A stretch of DNA of 64,000 nt from Streptomyces camelliae. GTDB taxonomy: Bacteria; Actinomycetota; Actinomycetes; Streptomycetales; Streptomycetaceae. The notes under the pieces were generated by a model. The model searched no databases. It was not told where the DNA came from and worked only from the letters and a program-made list of their open reading frames with translations. This document shows, one piece after another, positions 57,981 through 64,000 of the stretch. The stretch's first letter is position 1. The number at the start of each line of letters is the position of its first letter. The stretch is taken from contig NZ_CP115300.1 in assembly GCF_027625935.1 (NCBI RefSeq), positions 186,001 through 250,000 on the forward strand, written 5' to 3'. Made by a program: the position numbers and the translations under genes.

Positions 57981-58313
57981 GTGGGTGCAGGTTTTGTCAT
58001 CGGATTCGTCTTCCTCTACGTCTACGCACCTCTGATGGTGCTGTTCTGCGCCTTTATCGGGTCGAGGACGTCCTGGAGGATGGGCTGGCTCATAACGATT
58101 CCCCTGCTCTTCATGCCTGTCGGCCTGTTGTTCTTGGGCGCGGCCATCGCCCTGACGGCTCCCGGACTCACGGGAGCGGCGGTACCCGTCCCGAGAAGAA
58201 TTTCGGCCAGGCCGAGCGGGCGCTCGTCCAAATGGGGCACCTGGTACAGCAAGGAACGGCTCCGCTCCGCCCTCGACGACGTACCGCCCACCGGTACGAA
58301 CTGCGACTGGTAG
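57981..58313 (+). CDS. Small membrane protein, function unknown
   Basis: 110 residues from GTG 57981, with GAGGAG seven bases before it. Two transmembrane segments are clear (about 3-25, FVIGFVFLYVYAPLMVLFCA, and 34-60, MGWLITIPLLFMPVGLLFLG), followed by a polar tail. The last 82 bases overlap the next frame. No family recognised. Confidence 0.55.
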   Translation: MGAGFVIGFVFLYVYAPLMVLFCAFIGSRTSWRMGWLITIPLLFMPVGLLFLGAAIALTAPGLTGAAVPVPRRISARPSGRSSKWGTWYSKERLRSALDDVPPTGTNCDW

Positions 58314-58666
58314 CGAGACCAGGAAGCCGACCCACGGTCCGCCTGAAACAACACCTCCGGGACTGGCTGGTCCGCCCAGGCCGGGCACTGGTCGAGCAGC
58401 CTGTCGTCTTCCTCGGCTCCGAAGGGGAGACCGGCGTCCTCGCGCGCGACGTGGGCGCCTTCTTGTGGTTGCTGGCCGGCGGCTTCGGCCCTTGGGAGGC
58501 AGCCACCTCGTACGAGCCCGACCGGGCTCCACACTCCAATCGTGAACTGACGACCATCGCGGAACGATTCGCACCGGACCACCGCGCACCGGCAGCTTCC
58601 GTGATTGAACAGGCCACACGAGAGTTCCCCGACTTCGATGACACGATCACGAAGCTCTGCCGCTGA
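58232..58666 (+). CDS. SMI1/KNR4 (SUKH)-like protein, N-terminus uncertain
   Basis: The region 58370-58666 reads PVVFLGSEGETGVLARDVGA, FLWLLAGGFGPWEA and EFPDFDDTITKLCR, a pattern seen in bacterial SUKH-domain proteins, which often act as immunity partners of secreted toxins. The expected N-terminal third is missing or out of frame and the frame overlaps the membrane-protein gene, so a truncated gene is likely. No toxin gene is seen nearby. Confidence 0.45.
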   Translation: MGHLVQQGTAPLRPRRRTAHRYELRLVARPGSRPTVRLKQHLRDWLVRPGRALVEQPVVFLGSEGETGVLARDVGAFLWLLAGGFGPWEAATSYEPDRAPHSNRELTTIAERFAPDHRAPAASVIEQATREFPDFDDTITKLCR

Positions 58667-58820
58667 ACCCGATCACCCGAGACAAGAGGCGAATCGGACC
58701 AGATCACTTGAAACACGGACCACATCAGCGGAGACGGGACATCCAACCGCTCCGTGAGAACACACCAACCCCGGACACCAAACGACTGACAGGCGAATAC
58801 CGACACGCGCCAAGGCGGCG

Positions 58821-59246
58821 TCAGGCGGGCTGCGGGGCGGGCTTTACCGGAGCGGCCGCGACCTTGCGGGTCTCGCGCATCATCAGCAGGCCGTTGACCA
58901 CCATCAGTGTCGCGGTCAGGCAGTGGACGCCGAGCGCGGTAGCCACGGAGCCGTGGTGGGCCAGCACGGTGGCCATGTCGCCGTACGCGGCGAAGGCCTC
59001 CACCAGCAGCACCCAGCCCAGCGCCCGACGGTGGCCCGTCACCAGCAGGACGCCCAGGACCAGGGCCAGGACGACGTCACGGATTCCCTTGATGATCAGG
59101 AAGCCGCCGCCGTCGCCGGACGGCCAGCTCGGCAGGCCGAAGCCCGGCGCCGTCGTCTCCGGGCTCAGGATGAACTCCGTCCCGAACCAGAGAATGAAGA
59201 GGATGAAGGCGGCGGCCAGGACGGTGTTGATCTTTTTCAGCGACAT
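58821..59246 (-). CDS. DUF4267 membrane protein
   Basis: 141 residues with four predicted membrane helices (TVLAAAFILFILWFGTEFIL; IRDVVLALVLGVLLVTG; RALGWVLLVEAFAAYGD; TATLMVVNGLLMM). The mid-helix FLIIKGIRDV motif fits DUF4267. AAGGAG lies just upstream of ATG 59246. It follows the DUF1772 gene in the same direction (212 bases apart) and probably belongs to the same TetR-controlled unit. Function unknown. Confidence 0.8.
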   Translation of the reverse strand: MSLKKINTVLAAAFILFILWFGTEFILSPETTAPGFGLPSWPSGDGGGFLIIKGIRDVVLALVLGVLLVTGHRRALGWVLLVEAFAAYGDMATVLAHHGSVATALGVHCLTATLMVVNGLLMMRETRKVAAAPVKPAPQPA

Positions 59247-59458
59247 TGTTCTTCTCCTTGCGAGTCTTCGCCAACTTGGTGAGCTTCGTGGAGTCTGCCG
59301 AGTCGTGCAGGGCCTGATCAGGCCGCGCGAACGCGGCTGATCGAGGGGCGTAGCTCGTCGGGATCGCACTGCCGGGCTCACCCCGACGGAGCGAAAGCTG
59401 TCGACATGCTGGGGCGAACCAGCGCGTGCCGGGGCAGCATGTCGGGGCAGCTTGGGTA

Positions 59459-59905
59459 TCAGGTGAGGGCGGCGACCAGCAGGGTGAAGGCGCCGATGAT
59501 GACGGCGACGCGGACGTAGTGCCAGCGCTCCCAGCGCTTCAGCTGCTCCTTCCAGTCCGCGGGCCGGTTCTCCGGGGTCCACGTCTTGTTCCGGTTGTTG
59601 ATCGGGACGAGCAGCAGGAGCGACATCACCACGCTGAGGAGCAGCAGTCCGGCGGCGGTGACGACGAGGCCGGTGCCGTGGTGGTGCCATCCGGCGACGG
59701 CCCAGACCGCGGCGAGGGCGAGTGAGCCGATGTACCAGAACGGCATCACGGCGCCGAGCATCCGGCCCCCGTGGGCGTGGCCGAGCTGGGCGGCGTCGCC
59801 GGGGAGTGCGTTGAGGATCCGGTTCATGACGAAGAGGACGGAGAACTCCACCCCCACCATCACGCCGACGACCACGATGGTGAACACCTCAAGTGCGCTG
59901 AGCAT
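59459..59905 (-). CDS. DUF1772 (anthrone-oxygenase-like) membrane protein
   Basis: 148 residues with four membrane helices, the family layout (VEFSVLFVMNRILNALP at the N-terminus; PINNRNKTWTPENRPADW with the conserved P-x-N-x-x-x-W block; WERWHYVRVAVIIGAFTLL). DUF1772 includes anthrone oxygenase-like proteins; catalysis here is unproven. AGGAGG precedes ATG 59905. It is divergent from a TetR gene 91 bases away, with two palindromes between them. Confidence 0.85.
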   Translation of the reverse strand: MLSALEVFTIVVVGVMVGVEFSVLFVMNRILNALPGDAAQLGHAHGGRMLGAVMPFWYIGSLALAAVWAVAGWHHHGTGLVVTAAGLLLLSVVMSLLLLVPINNRNKTWTPENRPADWKEQLKRWERWHYVRVAVIIGAFTLLVAALT

Positions 59906-59923
59906 GATGCCCCCTCCTGGGAT

Positions 59924-59936
59924 CTAGCATTGCTAG
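59924..59936. promoter_or_regulatory. TetR operator candidate 1
   Basis: CTAGCA-T-TGCTAG, a perfect palindrome of the form CTAGC-N3-GCTAG, 18 bases before the DUF1772 start. Confidence 0.65.
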
Positions 59937-59974
59937 CCGATGGGGCAACGCTAGTACTACTGCCGCTTGATTGT

Positions 59975-59987
59975 CTAGCGGTGCTAG
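59975..59987. promoter_or_regulatory. TetR operator candidate 2
   Basis: CTAGC-GGT-GCTAG, nine bases before the TetR start, 51 bp centre to centre from the first site. The shared sequence in the divergent promoter supports recognition by the adjacent TetR. Confidence 0.65.
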
Positions 59988-59996
59988 GATCGACCC

Positions 59997-60575
59997 ATGT
60001 CGGTACAGGAACGCAAGGAGCGCGAGCGGGCGAGCCGGGAGCGCCTCATCGTGGCAACGGCCCGCGAACTCGCCGAGCAGCAGGGCTGGGACGCGGTCAC
60101 CACGCGCCGGCTCGCCGAGCGCATCGAATACAGCCAGCCCGTCCTCTACAGCCACTTCCGCGGCAAACGAGAGATCATCGGCGCCGTCGCCCTCCAGGGC
60201 GCCGCCGAGCTGGCCGTCGCGGTGCGGGCCGCGACCGCGGCCGCGGACGGCCCGCGCGCCCGGGTCACCGCCCTCGCCCGCGGCTACCTCGAATTCGCCG
60301 AGCGCAACCCGGCGGTCTACGACGCCCTGTTCCAGCTCGACGGCGGCCTGGCGTACGCACAGGAGGACACCCCGGAACCTCTCAAGGACGCCTTCGCCGC
60401 CCTGCTGGAGTGCCTCGGCGAGGTCGCCGGGGACGGCGTCCACCCGGGGCTGTTCACCGAGGTGTTCTGGGCGTCCCTGCACGGGATCGCGACCCTGACC
60501 CGGACGGGACGGCTGCCGCCGGAGGACACCGAGCAGAGGGTGGAACTGCTGGTGGACCGCCTCGCCGTGCTCTGA
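59997..60575 (+). CDS. TetR-family transcriptional regulator
   Basis: 192 residues. N-terminal helix-turn-helix (about 14-60: ATARELAEQQGWDAVTTRRL, IEYSQPVLYSHFRGKREIIG) and a TetR C-terminal ligand domain (LEFAERNPAVYDALFQLDGG, SLHGIATLTRTGRLPP). Start ATG 59997. It is divergent from DUF1772/DUF4267 and likely represses them and itself through the CTAGC-N3-GCTAG pair. Confidence 0.9.
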   Translation: MSVQERKERERASRERLIVATARELAEQQGWDAVTTRRLAERIEYSQPVLYSHFRGKREIIGAVALQGAAELAVAVRAATAAADGPRARVTALARGYLEFAERNPAVYDALFQLDGGLAYAQEDTPEPLKDAFAALLECLGEVAGDGVHPGLFTEVFWASLHGIATLTRTGRLPPEDTEQRVELLVDRLAVL

Positions 60576-60645
60576 ACACACCATCCCGGCGGACACGCAA
60601 CCGCGGCCCTCGGACCCCGCCGCCTGCCCGCGGCATCGCCTCTGG

Positions 60646-60867
60646 TCACCCACGCCCCATGACGCAGCCGCAGACCGCCGGGTCCCGCACCCCAGACGGG
60701 CACCCGCCCCGGAAGCCGCGATGGAGGATGGCCGCGGCGAAGCGTACGGCGTGCATCGCGGCCGCGGCATGGGCATCGACGGCGCCCTCTTCCAGGCGCC
60801 GTCGAATGTCCAGGTTCACCGCCAGTGCGAGCAGGGTGCGGTACGTCCCGTTGTAGGAGCGGGTCAT
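60646..60867 (-). CDS. Possible small protein of 73 residues
   Basis: ATG 60867 has a good GGGAGG ribosome site nine bases upstream and the first half looks natural (MTRSYNGTYRTLLALAVNLD, IRRRLEEGAVDAHAAAAMHA). The second half is less so. No family recognised. Confidence 0.35.
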   Translation of the reverse strand: MTRSYNGTYRTLLALAVNLDIRRRLEEGAVDAHAAAAMHAVRFAAAILHRGFRGGCPSGVRDPAVCGCVMGRG

Positions 60868-60985
60868 GGCGGTGTCCTCCCGGTCACGCGCTCCGGCTCA
60901 TGATCGAGTCAACCCCTCTGCGGCTCCACGTCCAGCAGCAGCGCTCTGCATCGTCGGGTGAGTGGCGAGGTGGCGTTGATGCGGG

Positions 60986-61240
60986 TCAGGTGGCTTGTGG
61001 CCAGGCGCGTATCTGGGCAGCGATCCTCGTGGCGGTGCAGCCGGGATCCCGCAGCAGGTCGCGCAGTGCGATCGCGTCCTCACGGGTGGGTTTGGCCGGG
61101 ATGCCGGAGGCCTCCAGGTACATGACGCCGGTCGCGGCGGCGACGGCCATGTTGGAGCGCTCCAGCCAGCGGCAGCGGCCGAGGGGGCGGCCGTCGTCGA
61201 GCTGGGCCTTGCGGACAATTGCGAAGCCGCAGGTCAGAGA
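60986..61240 (-). pseudogene. C-terminal fragment of an unrecognised protein
   Basis: The minus strand reads LTCGFAIVRKAQLDDGRPLG, SNMAVAAATGVMYLEASGIP and ALRDLLRDPGCTATRIAAQI to a TGA. Normal codon use, no start, no known family. Confidence 0.35.
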
Positions 61241-61418
61241 CTCACCTCAAATCATCTCCGGAACGCCGCTCCCATATACGGTGGGTAGGACCAGCAGGAC
61301 CTCACCGATCAGCCGGGCTGAGCGCGCCGATTATTGCATCTGTGCAGGTCACCCTGGCTGGGGGGATGATCGCCGACTGCGGCAGGATCGGTTGTTGTGC
61401 CACTTCGCCCGGGCCTGT

Positions 61419-61560
61419 ATGACCGTCACGTATGCCTTCACCGCGCTACGGCCGCTGCCGATGTCCGACCGTGACAGGGACGCGGAAATCCTGGCGCTGC
61501 GACACCAGCTTGCTGTCCTGCAGCGGCAACTCAGCTTCGAGCGGTCTGCGGAGTCAGCCG
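61419..61560 (+). pseudogene. Integrase-core transposase N-terminal fragment
   Basis: Reads VTYAFTALRPLPMSDRDRDA and EILALRHQLAVLQRQLSFER, the start of Streptomyces rve-domain transposases (IS3/IS481-like group), then loses homology. Confidence 0.6.
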
Positions 61561-61880
61561 GGAAGCCGGGGGTGATCTTCCGGGCCACCTCTGCGAGCCG
61601 ATCCGTGCCTTGTGCCTTGCCGCCGGCCTCCGCGACGGTGAGTACTCAGATGCCGGAGCCCCCGCGCCACACCACGTAGGCCACGTTCTGTGCCGGTTGC
61701 AGCACCTGGACCGTCTCGCCGAAGGCGGCCTGCCCCAGTCCGCCGGCCTCGCTGATCTTCGCGTCGCGCATGCCCGCGGAGGCGGGGTCGCGGGCCAGGC
61801 TGTGCGCGGCGGAGACTTCGGCGGCGTAGGAGCGGGTGCTGCTGAAGCTGCTGCGACGGCACAGGACATCCTGACATGGG
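61561..61880 (-). pseudogene. C-terminal fragment of a secreted hypothetical protein with an internal stop
   Basis: The minus strand reads YAAEVSAAHSLARDPASAGM, GGLGQAAFGETVQVLQPAQN, VAYVVWRGGSG, TGA, then VLTVAEAGGKAQGTDRLAEV. This resembles the tail of actinobacterial exported proteins of unknown function; the stop shows decay. Confidence 0.4.
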
Positions 61881-62267
61881 AATGACGACCATACGGTCAG
61901 CCGGACGACATCCGGGTCGCCTGCGAACGACGGGCAGGTGACCGCAGCCGCGGACGGACGACCGGCGGCTTGGAGGCCCGAGCCTCAGGCTGGTCCGACG
62001 CCGTCCGCTCCGTGGACCACGGCGACGGAAGCATCGCCCGAGCCAGGATCCAGGCCGGGTGAACGACCTGGAACCGTGCCTTGCGCCTCTCGGCCTCCAC
62101 ACGTGCCTTGCCCCTCTCGACCCCCACAACCGGAAGTCCCGTACGAGGTACGAGCCGAAGCCGATCCACTACAAGCACACGCTGCTCAGCGCAGATGGTC
62201 GCGTAGGAAGGTCATCGCCGCGCCCAGTTTCCTGGTGCCGTCGACACCGGCCGCCGGCGCGGCGGGT
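61881..62267. other. Spacer downstream of the anchored glycosidase
   Basis: No gene is supported. Short frames lack start signals and recognisable domains, and no convincing terminator was found. Confidence 0.3.
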
Positions 62268-64000
62268 TCACCCGCCGTGCGAAGTCCTGCTGCGGCGTTG
62301 GCGAAGCACCAGCACGGAGCCTGCAGCGAGGGCCAGCAGGCCGCCGGCGGCGCTGTAGGTGACTGCGTTGCTCATCCCGGTGGCCGCCAGGTCGCCGCCC
62401 GTGCTGTTCCGGTCCGCCCGGACGATGGGTGCGCCGGCCGCCGTCGCCTGCGCTCGGGTGCCGATCGTGCCTGCGGCGGAGGCAACCGGCGCAGCGGGCG
62501 TCGGCGTGGCGGCGGTCGGAGTGGGGGCAGGTGACGGGATGCCATTGCCGACGGTCGCAGACGAGGGCTTCAGCTGGAGAGTCGTGATCGAGTACGGGGG
62601 CAGTGTCTGTGCGGCCGCTGTTCCCCGAGTCGCCGTGGTCAGGGCGGTGCCGCCCTTGGTGTACGAAACGGTCCTGACCGTCCCTGGGGCCGGGGTGTAT
62701 CCGGCGTAGGAGAGCGACACCTGCGCCGCGTTCTGCGGGTTCTTGTTGATCAGCATGACGTTCAGGCCGCCGTTGCTGCTCCGCACCGCGTGCACGGCGA
62801 CCGCCGGGTTGGCCGAGGACGCCTTGACCATGGTGTCGCCGGGCTGCGCGAGTGCGGTCAGCGAGCGGATGCCACAGTACGTGGGGAAGGGCGTCTCACG
62901 CGCCGGTTCGCATTTCCCGCCGACGCACTTTCCGCTGGAGAGCACGCCCTGGTCAAGGTAGTCGGTCTCGCCGTTGACGGTGGTGGGTGCTGTGCCCATG
63001 CCGTTGTGCAGGTCCCACCAGTCGGCGCTGACGGCGCCGTGTTCGAGCCAGCTCATGTACGTGTCCGACGCGAACAGGGCCGCGGCCTGGCTGGTGAGGG
63101 CCGGCGACATGGAGCTGTCGGTCTCGGTGACCGCGATCCCGACCGAAGCGGCGTGGGCACCCGCGTAGGTGTTGACCAGCGAGCGCACCGCGGAAGTGGC
63201 ACCGGCGATCTTGGCGGGGGTGTTCAGCAGGTCGGCCGTGCCGGTGCCGCCCGGGTACCAGTGGATGATCACGAAGTCGATCGACTTGCCCGCGATGGAG
63301 AGCACGGTGTGGTTCCAGTCGGCGTTGTCGCCGGGAGCCTTCACCGCGTCCGGCCAGTAGCCGGGGGTGTTGAGCACCGCTCCGATCTTCACCTTCGGGT
63401 CCACGGCCTTCATGGCCTTCGCGTAGGCGACCAGGTTGTTCGCGTACGCCGTGGGGCTCTTGTCGGCGTGGTTGTCGACCTCCCATTTGCTGCCGTAGTA
63501 CCCGTTACCGGAGACCTCGTTGCCGATCTCCCAGTACTTCACGCCGTAGCCCTTGTCGACGTTGGCGTACTTGACCCAGTCGGCGGCCTCCTGCGGTGTG
63601 CCGGACCCGTAGTTCGCGGTGATGATCGGCTGGGCGCCGACCCTCTTCGCGGAGGCCATGAAGTGGTCGAAGTCGGTGCCGGGCGCGACCCAGCCGCCGT
63701 CGGTGAGGGTGTGGGTCTTCCAGTGGTAGGCGTCCGCGTACGAGCCGCCGGGGAAGCGCAGCTGCCGGACTCCGGCGGCCTTCATCAGCGATGACGCCGT
63801 GGCGTCGTTCATGTTCGGGTCGTAGACGGCCGTGTTGAGGCCGACAGCAGTGCTGGGCACCGTGCCCAGGGAGGTACCGGCATCCACCGTGATGTCGACG
63901 CTCGGCGCGGCGTTCGCGCTGAGTGCCAGGGCACCGGCGCCGGCGCCGGCCACGAGTACCGCGACCGCGACCGCGACAATGCGGCGGCGCGTTCGGTTAC
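62268..64000 (-). CDS. Cell-wall-anchored clan GH-A arabinofuranosidase-like enzyme, 5' partial
   Basis: The frame stays open to the window edge and the last visible part upstream is a signal peptide (RRRIVAVAVAVLVAGAGAGA), so only the first codons are missing. The catalytic barrel has QLRFPGGSYADAYHW, acid/base Glu in KYWEIGNEVSGNG and likely nucleophile Glu in IAVTETDSSMSP, as in GH51/GH39-type arabinofuranosidases. After a Pro/Thr/Ala spacer the C-terminus has LAATG, a hydrophobic helix and an RQRRSRTSHGG tail: a class E sortase (LAXTG) anchor. It would act at the cell surface. Confidence 0.85.
   Translation of the reverse strand, partial: NRTRRRIVAVAVAVLVAGAGAGALALSANAAPSVDITVDAGTSLGTVPSTAVGLNTAVYDPNMNDATASSLMKAAGVRQLRFPGGSYADAYHWKTHTLTDGGWVAPGTDFDHFMASAKRVGAQPIITANYGSGTPQEAADWVKYANVDKGYGVKYWEIGNEVSGNGYYGSKWEVDNHADKSPTAYANNLVAYAKAMKAVDPKVKIGAVLNTPGYWPDAVKAPGDNADWNHTVLSIAGKSIDFVIIHWYPGGTGTADLLNTPAKIAGATSAVRSLVNTYAGAHAASVGIAVTETDSSMSPALTSQAAALFASDTYMSWLEHGAVSADWWDLHNGMGTAPTTVNGETDYLDQGVLSSGKCVGGKCEPARETPFPTYCGIRSLTALAQPGDTMVKASSANPAVAVHAVRSSNGGLNVMLINKNPQNAAQVSLSYAGYTPAPGTVRTVSYTKGGTALTTATRGTAAAQTLPPYSITTLQLKPSSATVGNGIPSPAPTPTAATPTPAAPVASAAGTIGTRAQATAAGAPIVRADRNSTGGDLAATGMSNAVTYSAAGGLLALAAGSVLVLRQRRSRTSHGG

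Overview
The window looks like Streptomyces chromosome. The DNA is GC-rich with a strong G/C bias at third codon positions, GTG and TTG starts are common, and it carries a RheA/HSP18 heat-shock pair, CebR-type operators and a large set of secreted CBM13 (ricin-type) polysaccharide-degrading enzymes. The many transposase and integrase relics suggest a plastic, accessory region, perhaps a chromosome arm; that is inference.

Layout. 0-8 kb: an exported alpha/beta-hydrolase peptidase (cut by the window edge), then three regulator/oxidoreductase or regulator/amidotransferase pairs (TetR-SDR, PfpI-GlxA, MmyB-like XRE-SDR), two of them with clear palindromic operators. 8-11.3 kb: a decayed stretch with fragments of IS481, IS630, a TPR regulator and a Ser/Thr kinase around one intact DUF6461-like gene. 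11.3-13.5 kb: rheA-hsp18 with two RheA operators and two DUF2267 genes. 14-20.2 kb: integrase and IS relics, an SDR-LysR divergent pair, a frameshifted ISAzo13 element with intact ends, a frameshifted GNAT gene and a broken IS3 copy.

20.5-52.4 kb is the polysaccharide region. On the plus strand lie a GH43 enzyme and a CBM13-GH62 arabinofuranosidase, separated by transposase debris; a dead ISL3 element follows. On the minus strand, 28.1-46.0 kb holds eleven consecutive genes, nearly all secreted and every one ending in or starting with a ricin-fold module: esterase, GH29, GH59, GH39-like, GH54, GH27, GH54, then (after a terminator) GH10, SGNH esterase, a truncated beta-helix gene and a third GH54. 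Two LacI regulators follow (47.4 and 48.7 kb). The first has a CGAA-N4-TTCG palindrome in front of it that recurs before the seven-gene GH array. The second faces two GH6 cellulases whose promoter carries tandem CebR-type boxes. Together the enzymes would attack arabinoxylan, cellulose and, by inference, type II arabinogalactan.

52.4-64 kb: a broken Ku gene, a methyltransferase, small hypothetical and membrane proteins, a frameshifted quinone-oxidoreductase-like gene, a TetR-DUF1772-DUF4267 cluster with paired palindromes, more debris, and at the right edge a cell-wall-anchored (LAXTG) arabinofuranosidase-like enzyme cut by the window end.
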